Source: Cladosporium sp. IMV 00045 (Eukaryota; Ascomycota; Dothideomycetes; Cladosporiales; Cladosporiaceae). Taken from it: a DNA stretch of 64,000 nucleotides. The stretch spans positions 1-64,000 of the forward strand of contig MSJI02000096.1 of the NCBI GenBank assembly GCA_001931905.2, written 5' to 3'. The notes under the pieces are model-generated. The model worked only from the letters and a program-made list of their open reading frames with translations. It searched no databases and was not told the origin of the DNA. This document shows, in pieces, positions 23,028 through 34,442 of this stretch (position 1 is its first letter; every line of letters begins with the position of its first letter). The translations under genes and the position numbers were made by a program.

Positions 23028-26000
23028 ATGGGCAGCACGGTCGAAGCCAAACGACTCCCGCCGGCTGCCGGAGATGCTGATGACGAGGCGCGGTTGAAGC
23101 ACGAGGAGGAAGAGCACGATATCGACGAAGAGCATGAAAGAGCCAACGGTTCGAGGCCCAGAAGGAAGAGACGCCGTACGGAACTCCAGACGAGCGACAA
23201 GAAATATGGCTGTCCCGACCCTGGATGCGGCAAGAAATACTCTCGGCTCGAACATCTATACCGACATCAGCTCAACCGTAAGTTCTCCAAACTTTCCCGA
23301 GTCACGATACTTCGTCTCCGTACATGTTCAACACAGGGCACCCATGGACGGCATTGGAGTATTGTTCACTGATTGATTATATATACAGACACTCCCAAAC
23401 AAATATACCGATGCGACCACCCGGACTGTCAGCGACACTTCGTCCGCGCCGATCTTTGTGCTAGGCATAAGGAGCGCCACACTGCCAAAGGCTCACATCT
23501 ACAGCGAAAAGACGCCTTCAAAACCAACACCGGAGATGCCAATGTATCGGCACCTTCTTCGCCTTCTGGTCGAGCTACCGTCAGCGCATCGCCAGTAGAG
23601 ACTGCCACATACCAGCAACAGCCTACGCAGAATCAGAATGACTATTATGGCCCTCCACCACTCCACCATCAAAGCTCACATGATTCATCAAATGACTACC
23701 CCAGCCATGCCATGCAACACCCTGGCCCTGTCCACGTCGACACTAGACCGTCTATAGACCCACAGGTCGCCAATGGTGGACAGCGACATTCTTATTCCGC
23801 GGCCAATGGGAGCTACGATTCGTCAATGATGCCACCCAGTACCATACCGGAGCGTCGCATGAGCTATGATTCCTCATACGGATCTCGGCCATTCCCGAAT
23901 AATGCTCATTTCTCAAATCAGCATTTTGAGCCATTGACGCCAATGCAAAGCATGCCTGCAAGTTCGCCTCTCCCAATGGGGTCTGGATATGGGCAGACAT
24001 ATCCTTCCCCTTCCTCCACGAACTACAGATCACCAAACGTCTACAATGCACTTCCTCCGTTGCCACCTTTTGGTTTTCAACCCAGCTATGGCGGCCAGAA
24101 CGGCGACAGGGGAATGATCCTCACGCCGCCAACGATGACCACAGCCGACCAACATTCCATGGCCAATGGCAGGAGCGACAGCCTGGCATTCATGGACATG
24201 TCCACCAACACATATACCTTGCCTGTCTTCAACGATGAATATGGGCTTAATCGCTCGCCACCACTTGCTCTTAATGAGGATTTCCTTGCCTCTTTGCTTG
24301 GCACAGCCGGCATGGTACCCGAATCCATCATTCCATCACCACCTGGACCCGAACCTGTACAAATACCACAACCGACATATAATTACAGCATGCCACCTCC
24401 GAAGCTCGAAACCAATGGCACCCCAGCCGATACACCTTTCAGCAAGCCAGATCCGGGCTCTCCCGGCACGGATGGCTTGGATATCACCATGAAGGAGAGC
24501 GCGGTCAGTGAAAAGAAACGACTTCGACTGATCGAGTTGATCAACAAACGCTTTACCGACTCAGAGCAGTTGCCAGATCGAAAGCCAAGAGAGGCAATCA
24601 TGGAAGGTTGCTTTGACGACCCGAACCACGTGATGAGTCTGAAAATGCAACGCACCTTCCTCGCCAGCTATTGGGCCCACGTACATCAACAAATGCCCAT
24701 TCTCCATCGACCGACATTCAACCCAGAGACGTGTCCCGATCTACTGCTGATCGCAATGATGTGTCTTGGAGCAAGCTGCCTGGAACGATTGTATCAGGTC
24801 GAGCTGACGCAAAGATGCGCCGAGTTGTCTTCCTTCCTTGCCTACCATGTAAGGTGGGAAATCTTCAAGGATGTCGAGTTCAGACCCACGGCAAAGCTCT
24901 GGACCTTCCAAACCATGCTGCTCTTAGAGATGTTTGAGAAGATGTACAGCACGCGTAATTTACACGAGCGTGCGCACATACACCACGCAACGACACTTAT
25001 TGTAATGAGGAGAGGTTCTTCCTTGATCGGTAGAAGTGCCATCGAGTCACCTGGTCACTCCAACGATCCGACGAGGACACCACCCGGTCCGGACGGCAGC
25101 ATCAACACCAGCGGTGTCAACACGCCGGACGCAACTTGGAACAGATGGATCACCGCCGAAGCCACGAGACGAGCAGCCTTCGCTGCTTTCGTCATCGACT
25201 CGACGCACGCAACACTCTTTGGCCATTCGGCCGTCATGGCACCTCACGACATCAAACTGCCCCTGCCCTGCGACGAGGCATTGTGGGCAGCAACAAGCGG
25301 CAACGAAGTCCAACGAGTCGAAGCAAGTCTCGCAGCCAACGGCTTCAAACCCATGCCCTTCCTCGAAGGCCTCCGCCGCACCCTAAACGGGCACAAAGTT
25401 CGCACCAACACCTTCGGCCGCGTGATTCTCATGGCAGGCCTGCTCAACGTCAGCTGGCACATGAGCCAACGCGACCTGCAAATCACCTCTCTCGGAGTCA
25501 ACAACGCCCTAGGAAACTCGATGAAGTGGCGCTCGCCCCTGACACGAGCCTTCGACTACTGGCGCCGCGACTTCGACGACAGCCTGTCCAAAAACGACCA
25601 CTGGCTACAACTCTGCAATCCTAGCACATCCGACCGCCGCTCCGCCACGCCCACCTGCACCTCGCCAGAAACCCGCGACTCCGTCTTCGAATCCCGCACC
25701 TGCCTGCACTCCCTCGCCCACATGGCCATGCACGTCGACATGATCGACTGCACGATTTTCGCCGGCAGCGAGCGCGCGCTCGGCCGCGCCGTGACCGACA
25801 GCGACCGAGCCGTGGTGCAAAAACGCATGCGCGATGCCTGGGCCCCGAGCGCCCGCGCCCGCGACGCGGTATTCTACGCCCTCAGCTTCCTCTGCGAAGT
25901 CCTCGTGCCGGAAACGGAACAGCCCCAAAACCCCGCCCAACCTCAAGACCCAACCCGCCCCGCCCCATCATTCACCTACAGCGCCCGCGCCGACTACCTC

Positions 26001-26333
26001 CTCAACCGGCCCTGGGTCCTCTACTTCGCGGCCCTCATCGTGTGGGCCTACGGCTACGCGCTCGACGGCCCTTTACTCCCCTCCAACACGCCTCCGCTCG
26101 CCACGCGCGACGACCAGGTGCTCGACATGCGCCGCTTTTTGGCGCGCGCGGGCGGCGTCAAGTCGCCTGATGATTTGGAGGCTTTGCGAGATCGCAATTC
26201 GTGTTTGGGGCTGTTGATGCTGCTGAGGGCGTGTTTCAAGGAGCCTAGGTGGGAACTGCTGCATGACGCGAGCGAGATTTTGGGGAATTGTATTCAATTG
26301 TTGCAAGGGCCGGGGGAGGGGAAGAAGGTGTGA
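23028..26333 (+). CDS. C2H2 zinc-finger / fungal_trans transcription factor
   Basis: Nuclear regulator of 1064 aa in two exons (23028-23277 and 23389-26333; intron 111 nt). A basic stretch RPRRKRRR (residues 43-50) is a likely nuclear signal. Finger 1 uses C62, C67, H80 and H84; finger 2 uses C92, C97, H110 and H114. Both have C-x4-C-x12-H-x3-H spacing. The intron cuts finger 1 within the codon of its last His. Residues of about 120-480 are Pro/Ser/Gln/Asn-rich and probably activating. The second half carries the fungal_trans middle homology region, with HRPTFNPETCPDLLLIAMMCLGAS and many helices. This domain order (two C2H2 fingers then fungal_trans) matches AmdX-like and related regulators. 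Zn2Cys6 is absent. Targets unknown. Start: first ATG after a long leader. Confidence 0.92.
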
Positions 26334-26387
26334 GGACTTGAGGGATGGGGGTGGGGGGGTGATGTTGTTCGTGTGTTGATCTCTGAA

Positions 26388-26448
26388 TGTGTGTGTGCGT
26401 GTGTGTATGTGTGTTTTTTTTGTGGGTGTGAGTGTGCGTGTATGTGTG
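26388..26448. repeat. GT-rich microsatellite
   Basis: Imperfect (TG)n tract broken by a run of T, beginning about 55 bp after the stop of the C2H2 regulator, probably in its 3' UTR. Confidence 0.8.
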
Positions 26449-29400
26449 ATGTGCTAATGACGGGTCTCTCTCCTCTTCTCTCGTCAATCATTCTCATTCT
26501 TCAATTTCTTGTATCTTGTTTTGTTTGTCTTTGTCAAGGGATATGGTAGGAGGTGTAACACAAAAGGGAGCAAGAGGAACGGAATCGCCTCCTTACGTTG
26601 TTGGACATTATACCTGCGAGAGGCGGAGCGGCATGGCCGACGATTCCTCTCTTTCTTTTTCTCTATCATTTCTCCACTTCTTGTTCTTATTCCTGTTCAA
26701 AAACCGCTTTGCATGGATGGCATGACGAGCCTGAATCTCTCAATGACATTCTGTCTCGTCCGGCGGTACGAGTTGCGTTTCGGAGAAAGAGAGAAAAAGG
26801 GGCATGCGAAGTGAGGTTTAGCGAAGATATTCATTCACGGCTTACGAGCGTGTTTTGATGGCCTCCTCTATTCTCAGTCTCAGAGAGCTGTGCTTTACGT
26901 GTTTTCTGTCTTTCTTTGGTGTTTCCTTCTTGTGCTACGGCAGCATATATGCACCCTGTTCTTTCTCGGTCCTCTAGCTCACCTTCGTTGTGGTCGCGTC
27001 AATTTTGACGCGCAGTGCTCTCCGGCTAAGCATGAGATAAGACATTGGAGAGGTTGCTTGTCTATACTTACGTTTCGTCATGGTTCTCATCCTATCTTGT
27101 TGCGTCGAGTTTAGGTGTGCAGGCTCTCATGAGGCGAGGTGTTGGTTTGGAGAAATTTGAGTAGTCCGAGGTTGGAACGATGCTGCGCGTGAAGAGTGAC
27201 GGTTGTATTGGCTTATGCGAGAGATCGAAGTGGTTCGGGGTTTTGAGGGGTTGATTGCGTTTGTTGATGATAAGATTTTAGAGTGGTAGGATGCATTCGA
27301 CTCGGATGAGGATGAGGATGAAGATGGAGAAGAAGGATGTGAGATCTTCCGTCACGTTGAAGGCCTGAGAATGGGGGGAATAGTCGATTGCCGGAATGCT
27401 TGCTCGGTTCGCTATGACTTAGGCTGTCAGAATGTCAGAATGTCAGTTTGTTGTTATGTATCACTTACTACCAGTGATATGAGTGTTATCAGCACAGAGT
27501 AGTGTTCCTCTGGCCCTGCTCAGCCCATCATGGATGTGATTGCTTGACCGCTTCTCTTGAGAACATTATATGAGGTTGTGCTTCGGAGGCACGCCCGATC
27601 AATATTGGTCGGCAGCATGATGAATCACCTCGAGAATGGCACGGTATAGATGACTATGGCCCAAGAACCATTCCAAATCCCAGCTCGAAGTGATGAGCTG
27701 TGATACCGTCCGGTGGCGTGCAAAGTCCACGGTAGAACAACGCCGTCTGTGCCAGAAGTGCTGTATAGTGAATGTAATTCAGTCCCATTCTGGGAAGTGC
27801 ACGGTATTTGAGATGGTCAGACAGGTCGAAGCCATGGAGGTGGATCAATCGTACTTGAGACACCAGATAGCGGTGGGGACGCGTCGGTCCATCGTTCTGG
27901 GTATTTGTCGCTGTCAGCTCCGACGGACGATGTCGGGAGAGCCTTGTAGTCCTCTGGTTATGGATGGGTTGACTTTCGAAGTGCAGACGGGGAAGTCAAC
28001 GAAACGTTGATGCAGAAAGAACGGATCAATGGCTGTTGAAGCCATCCATCGCCCTTGGCGGTGAGCTTGCTCTCGCGACTACAATGGGCAACGGTTTCCG
28101 GAGTGCAGTTGTGACATGTGCTGAGAAAGTCGGGAAACCATGAGCTCGGTGACTCGTGAGACGAATAGCTTTGTGTTGACCATGGTGCGGATGCGCATAC
28201 CGGTCACCGTTGAAGTGGTCCCGACGGATGGCAAGGTGTGAGATGGTAAAGGTCCGACGCAGGGTGGGAATCTTCAAACGTGCTTTCGACGCGATTGTGA
28301 GACCACCCTGAGCCACTTCCAAACATCAGGGGAGAACGCATGGGAGTTGTAGCTGTCCATGCAGTATCCCCATGGGATACGTGCATGGGATTCTAAGTTA
28401 CTGAAGTGGCGGTGGAGGCAGGGGTTCCAGGTGTGGCCAGGCTTGGAGGGACAAGATAGGAATCTTGTCTCAGAAGCAGGGTCAGGTTGGTAGAGTCCAG
28501 CATTCATGGAAGGGGAATCTGTAGAAGTCCTGAGTAGAATATGTCGTAAGGGTCGAGTTTTGAGTTCCTTTGAGTGCTGCGAGGTGGTCGAAAGCCACAT
28601 GTTTTGTCGATACCAGGGTAATGCTGTAGCTACTGCAGTGTTTTCGCCGTATGGAGTCAATAGCTGCAGCCACGCCGAACAAGAGTTCGCAGCCTCCGTC
28701 TTGCTTCGTTTCCCCTGCGGCAAGTGTTGTCGACCCGATAACCTCGTAGATGCGTATTGTGAGAATGCGATGTCCAAAAAAGAGCAGAGATCTGCAATCG
28801 TCGATTTGATGTAGATCGATTGCATTGGGACGGTGCAAGTGCATATATATGCACCACGAAAGGTGTTCCTTTTCCCCTGGGGGTGCTGTACCAAAGATTT
28901 CTTAACGGTCGGGGTGAAGCCGTTTGGAAGACCGGCCACCTCACCGAGACATGTCTCTGGATTGTCGATGGCAAAGTATGCGAAACACACAGCCGTTGCG
29001 CCTTGCAGTCGGGTCACGGTGGATGCGATTGTGCCATAAGATCGTCAAATGTTTCCTCCATTCTACAAAAGAGTATTAGCTCAGGAAGAGTAACTCTCAT
29101 AGATCTGAACGTTATCACGCGACACGAAAGCTTGAGCTTGCGTTTGATGCGAATTGTGTTGCAGCAGGGAAGTCAGGAACTCAAGATGCCTCAACAAAAT
29201 GCCATGTGGAGGATCGATCGCGTAGGAGCCGCTGACTTCCAGGAGAGTTCTGCGCGTCGAAAGGGTTTGCACTATTTGCTCTTGTTGCCGTCTCTTTCGA
29301 ACCCTTTCTTGTAAGAGGGTCCAAGGCGTGCCGTACACTTCAAAGCTTAGGTGATTTTTTGGAAAGTCGTACCTGAGGAGCCGAATGCTGAAATACACCT

Positions 29401-30086
29401 AGTCGGGCCTGCTACTAGTGCTTACGGCATTCAGAAATAGCTGGCCTGACAGAGTCGCGTTGACATACTCTGGCCAGCAACCAGAGAGCAGGTCTCGGCT
29501 ATTATTGCTGGTGGCTATGCCTGGAGAACCATCACCGGTGAAACGAGCAGGAGTCTTGCGCAGCATGCCATTCGGATAGCTACATGACTCTTCCTGTTGC
29601 ATCGCGATTACCCAGATAAGCAATACAAATCGCGCTTTTTAGTTGTGGCTGGCCTTCATTGGGCTTATCACTAACGGCGTTATGGGCGGAAGCACGGGAT
29701 GTTGTCAACAAGTGTACGAGTTCGAAGCGACAAACACGGTTGGGACGATGATGCCCCTCTATCCTTGATCAGCGTTTCATCCCTGCGTAGTCCCGTCAAG
29801 CCCGTCAAGAACCCGTTTGGTAGGAGGCGTTCCAGGCGTCTGGGGAGAGTTTATGCGGCAGTCCGAAAGGCTGACGTTTCCTGGGTCCGTAATCCAGTAC
29901 AGCTCCATCCAGCGAATTGGTATTATTGCAGGCCGGACCGGCCTCCCCCTCTGATGGTTGATAGGCTGGGAACCATGGCGAAGAGCTTGAATGATGCCAG
30001 TCGACGTCAAACCGACCTATTGGGTACAAACAAACAGGTGTGTTCGTCGTGCACCCGCATTCATATGAACTGTAATAATGTAAGGA

Positions 30087-30119
30087 GGTCCGCAGTAGTG
30101 CGCGCCCACGGCGCGGACC
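30087..30119. repeat. Short inverted repeat
   Basis: GGTCCGC at 30087-30093 is matched by GCGGACC at 30113-30119 across a GC-rich 19-nt loop. It could form a hairpin. No link to a gene is visible. Confidence 0.4.
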
Positions 30120-31427
30120 AGCGGGAGCGCGAGTAGGCGCTAACGGCAATGCTAGAAAAGTGAATTTTGGGCTTCCTCCTTGTTTGTGGGCTGCTGCTGC
30201 GTTGTTGATCGATACCAGGAGAAGACGTTGGCTTGCCCCAGGGCCACACACGTTTCTTCACGGACAAATGGTCAGATAGCCAGCGCGTTGCATGGTACGC
30301 CAGCCCCTTGGGCGTGCTGTGTGTCTCAGTGTTTTGCGCAGGGAACTGAATACAGTTCGCATTCTCTGACAAGGAGGCTGCACTCTGCTAAATCTGCATA
30401 GACGCCACCTGCCTCAGAGGCGAGAAGAAGCTCTCGTGCAGGAAGTGTAAGGTGACGAGGCGCTCGACCGAAGACATCTGTGCACTCCTGATCCCTGATC
30501 GAGAGGAGAGCGAGGACGACGCTTCGACTCACTCACAACGACAGCAAGGCTCGATGATGGCAGCCATCGAGGATGATGCCAGGCTCCCGAACTCCCGCCA
30601 GTCAACGGAGACTAAAGGGTTCTAGTATAGCGAAGAGCTAGTACTGCAATGGTCCTTTCGACGCGGTTCGCGGCTTCGGCCCTGCGTTCGCCGCCATGCG
30701 GCAAGGTCATGGCGCCCGCCACCAAAGACGCCCACCCGTGCCACCCTTTCGTCGATATAGCTGTATAGTGGTAATATAGAGCAATAGCGATAGCGATGGC
30801 AATAGCGTATAGAGGCAGTCTTCTATATCAGAACCGAATATCGCTACGCGGCTGCAAGATGTCTGACCGGAGCTTTCGGACCGCATCTGGCCAGATTTTG
30901 GCACGGCCTATCAACGCATGCACCCACTTGCAAACGGCGCCGACTGTCTGTTTTCGCCCCATCTCTCGTGCTTTCACTTCGCAAGACATCGGGCCAACAG
31001 AGTGGAAGACTAGTGCCGGAGCGTGCTTCCTGGCTTTCTGGGGCTCCTGGATCCCTATCCCAGGCGCGTCCGCTCACCCACTGCAACCCATGCAACCTTC
31101 TGCTCTGTTGGGCGATCGTCGGCAGCTCCAGTCGACCCATCCTAGCGTGTCGACGGCGTGAGGTCCGGGTCATGGTCTGCTCGCTTCCCTTGGGTCCCTG
31201 TCGTGTCGTATGCAGGTCTCCGCGAACAAGGTACAAGCTCTCCCAACCCTGCCAGTGCCGGTAGGGTCGTCGAGAACATTACTTGATCCTACCCGTTTGC
31301 TGTCAGGCCTCGTTCGGTTTCTTTCTTCTCGTCTCAAACACATATACATTCCATCCACAACCACCATTCGTTCTTGATCGTTCAGCATCATTCAACAAGA
31401 ACATATATCATCACGCCCAACCGCTTC

Positions 31428-31434
31428 TATAAAG
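31428..31434 (+). promoter_or_regulatory. Possible TATA box
   Basis: TATAAAG about 100 bp upstream of the ATG at 31530, in a C/T-rich leader. The distance is normal for a fungal TATA element. Confidence 0.4.
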
Positions 31435-31529
31435 GATTTACAAACATCTCGCCTTCCTCCCTCGGGCTTATACTTCGAATACACTCGTCCTTCGCTTGTT
31501 TACAACAAGCACATTCATATCACATCAAC

Positions 31530-32211
31530 ATGTCTACTCCATCTCTTCGTCACCGTCCTTCCCGTCCGGCCTACCTCGACGGACTGTTCAGTCCTAAACA
31601 GTCAATGCAGGACTCTCGCCCACGGACACCAAGCTTGTCCAGAAGCGCCTACTCATCAACCGAAAGCATCAACACCACCATGTGGGACAACATGACATAC
31701 CAGCCAACATGCAACCAGACCCGCCCTCTCACGCCAGCCTGCGAAGAGGAAGCCGAGGGCAACTCCTCTGGAGACGACTCAAAATCAGTCCTTTCCCTTT
31801 CCCTCTCTCGCTCTCTCAAGCCTCGCCTTCGCCTTCGCAACTTCAGCTTGCACCGTCGCTCCGAGCCTCAACTTTCGCGCAGCAACTCCTCCAGACCAAC
31901 AAGTGGTGATTCCTCCACTTCCAAGTCGCCCAAGTTCTTCCAAGGCAAGAGGTACTCCAACCCTACGACCAAACCATTGCCTCCTCTTCCCGCCCAGGCG
32001 GTGCCGCCTCCTGTTCAAACACACGAGCTCAGCTGTCACCGCTGCTACTACTTCGCTGCAAGGAATTGCAAAGGCTGGACCATGGGTGGCTCGTCGAACG
32101 ATGCTTGCGAATCATGCTTGGTAAGTTTCATAATCCAGCAATAACTCCTCCCGAAAGAATCAAAAGGCTAACAATTCCTCACAGCAAGCCGGTTTCTTTG
32201 GAGCTCCTTGA
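31530..32211 (+). CDS. Small Ser-rich protein with C-terminal Cys motif, unknown function
   Basis: Two exons (31530-32120 and 32185-32211; intron 64 nt, phase 0) encode 205 aa. The start is the ATG closing CATCAACATG; the frame stays open upstream but has no better ATG. The first 160 residues are Ser/Arg/Pro-rich and probably disordered, with basic patches such as LKPRLRLRNFSLHRRSE. The C-terminus has CHRCYYF, a lone Cys in RNCKGW and ACESC, a CxxC...CxxC arrangement that could hold one zinc ion. Only eight codons (QAGFFGAP) lie in exon 2. I do not recognise the family. The compact C-terminal motif in a disordered protein suggests a conserved binding module. Confidence 0.7.
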
Positions 32212-33611
32212 GCCAATTTTGCTTTAAACACTGTCTTTTATTGTTTTCCTTGTGTTTATTTGAACTGCGACTTAGCGTGGCGCTTTGGGCGGAGGTTATG
32301 ACTGTCATGAAAAAAAAAGGGCCGAATGTGCCACACTTTTTGCACGACCTCGCTTCCGGCGTGGGCTTGGTCGCTGCGGGTTTCTTTTGTTGATGTATGA
32401 CGGACTGAGGCAGGTTTTTGTCGCCTTTTGTCTTTATGAAGGCGATACCCAAAACGGTTTTCATGGTCGGTGGGAAAGGAAAATACGGCACTGCAGGACA
32501 TTTTGAGCAATGTACCTGGCGAGAAATTGACCCAGCTGTTGAACGGCTTCGGGGTTTCTCGATTATGATAGATAAACAAAACATACCGTTTTCTATCACC
32601 ACCTCTTTTCACTTCATGTCATGTTTTGAGGTATCGCAATGTAATTGCACACATACAGAAGACTGTCACATCATACTATCACCAACCACAACTCAATCCA
32701 CTTACAGACTTCAACAGTCTGCTCTACCTGCACCAATCTATCTTTGACAAAGTCGACGCACACTGACGTCCTTATCACAAGCCTCCCATCACTGATGCAG
32801 ATGGGCAGGTTTTCGATTTCTTCGCCTTCGTGCGTCCTGCAAGACTCAGAAGAGAGACCCAAAAATCGATCGGAAAGTGGAGCCCTGACGCAGGCACTCA
32901 GCCTGCGTGCGTCTTTCTAGGCGCAGCAAGCAAAGCAAAGACGCGCACAGCACAGCATCCAGCATGGCACAGTCCAGCACAAGACATTGCCGGATCAGCC
33001 GCCGACGTAGCCAAAAAGCGATTCTTGCTTGCTTAGGAATTCAACCCGGCTCAGCCTTGAAGGCTTCTCCCGCGCGTGGGACTTCCGCGAACCCTGCGTG
33101 CAGCCGCAAGCGTTGCTCTTAATCCTTGAGATATATAAGTACACAACTATATATGCACACATGCCAGATCCGATACGCTTGCAGGTTTTGCACTATGTTG
33201 CGCTTGCATGCCGCCACATATATATGTTTATAAGCTTCTTTAATACATACTACATTCCCACAGCAGTGGTAGCCTGTAGGCGAAGCTCCTCGGCTTTCCC
33301 TGTTGTTTTCCCTCGCTCCCCGGTTGCGCTGTTTGACCCAACTACTGCACTATTGTTACCAACTGCTGCACGATCTGGTGGGTTTGCTGCGCATTAGCTG
33401 GTCGTCCCGATTCCCTGGACTGTTCACCATTACGGCTGAGTGAGCGCATGCTTTGGTGAAAGCGTAGTGTAGGGTCTAGGTTTGTGTCTGCCCGCCACGT
33501 TGGGTCAATGCAGGGCACGGGAAGGGTAGTCGGTTGGTTGGTACAGTTCAGTGGGTGTACGAGTTTCCGATTTTATGGTGCTGTTATGGATCCACACTTG
33601 GGTTGGTCTGT
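32212..33611. other. Convergent intergenic region, 1.4 kb
   Basis: It lies between the 3' ends of the Cys-motif gene (+) and the TIP41-like gene (-). It includes A/T-rich stretches such as the TATATA-containing area near 33130-33240. No gene recognised. Confidence 0.55.
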
Positions 33612-34442
33612 TCAAGGCACCTGATATACCTCGGTGCGGTCCTCAATGGTGGGTATGAGAGGCGCGAGGGCGTTGGCATCGCGGAATACCTCGGCCACAT
33701 TCTCACGCATGTTGCGAAGCTTCTCCTGCAGTACGTCGTATTTGCCTTCTTTTGCCGTGTACTGCCGGATGACTTGCTTGCTGTCGTGCTCGATGTACAC
33801 TCGCGTATCGCGCATGCGAACCACGACTCCGTCGAGCCGCAGGAAAAAGCGACTCAGAAGCAACAGGCGTTCGGGCATGACGCGGACCTTGATGCTCAGC
33901 AGTCCAATGCCGTTGTCCGCCAGCTCATCCTCGTACAAATCTACCGAGTCGAAGAACAGAATGGGATCTGGCCGGCTCAGAAGATCCGTCCGAATGGGAT
34001 GCTTGCTCTGGTCTGTTGGCTGCCACTCCCCCTTCCCTTCGCCCGGACGCGTTGTACCCTTGTAATCCGTGCTATAGCTCCAGTCGAACGGCTTCACGAC
34101 TTCCTTCACACCCTCGGTGTCGCGATCTTTCTTCCAGGCGTCCGCTACTGCAACTTGAAGCATGCCCTCTTCCGTCTTGCTAACTCGGTCCAGAGCATCT
34201 TCCGCGTTGAAGTCCAGCTTCCAACCGCTAGGGATGTGCTCGATTGCAACGAAGTTGTCGCCAAAGATCATCTCAGGGATCGGTATGCCAATCCTGTTGG
34301 AGAGCTCGTCGATCGGGTCGGCTTTGAGGATGGGCTGCTTGCGCGTGCTGACTTTCCACTGGCCATTTTTGGTGGTGAACGACTGGATCCCAGCTTGAGG
34401 ACCGGGAGCTACTGTCACCGGTGTTTGACCGTTTGCCGCCAT
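33612..34442 (-). CDS. TIP41: TIP41-like protein, TOR/PP2A pathway
   Basis: Regulator that binds the PP2A-associated protein Tap42 (or the phosphatase itself) and acts in TOR nutrient signalling in yeast. One intronless frame of 276 aa from ATG 34442. The conserved core is clear: IGIPIPEMIFGDN (about residue 50), FDWSYSTDYKGT, DPILFFDSVDLYEDELADNG, then IKVRVMPERLLLLSRFFLRLD and RVYIEHD. The length matches the family. An extra acidic/basic insert (RPGEGKGEWQPTDQSKHP) sits between the two core halves. Start: the only ATG before the conserved region, with a 45-aa variable leader. No neighbour appears functionally linked. Confidence 0.95.
   Translation of the reverse strand: MAANGQTPVTVAPGPQAGIQSFTTKNGQWKVSTRKQPILKADPIDELSNRIGIPIPEMIFGDNFVAIEHIPSGWKLDFNAEDALDRVSKTEEGMLQVAVADAWKKDRDTEGVKEVVKPFDWSYSTDYKGTTRPGEGKGEWQPTDQSKHPIRTDLLSRPDPILFFDSVDLYEDELADNGIGLLSIKVRVMPERLLLLSRFFLRLDGVVVRMRDTRVYIEHDSKQVIRQYTAKEGKYDVLQEKLRNMRENVAEVFRDANALAPLIPTIEDRTEVYQVP

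Larger units (their letters stand above)
26334..31529. other. Gene-poor region, 5.2 kb
   Basis: No frame shows a recognised domain or coherent introns. The longest open frame (minus strand, 28274-29017, 247 codons without an ATG start) has no family features. There is no obvious C-to-T degradation, so I see no RIP-damaged transposon. The left end holds the 3' UTR and a GT-rich repeat; the right end is the promoter of the gene at 31530. Confidence 0.5.

Noticed and set aside
28274..29017. 247-codon minus-strand open frame
   Set aside because: Begins at a GTG, has no family features or credible intron pattern, and overlaps another equally random frame on the other strand.
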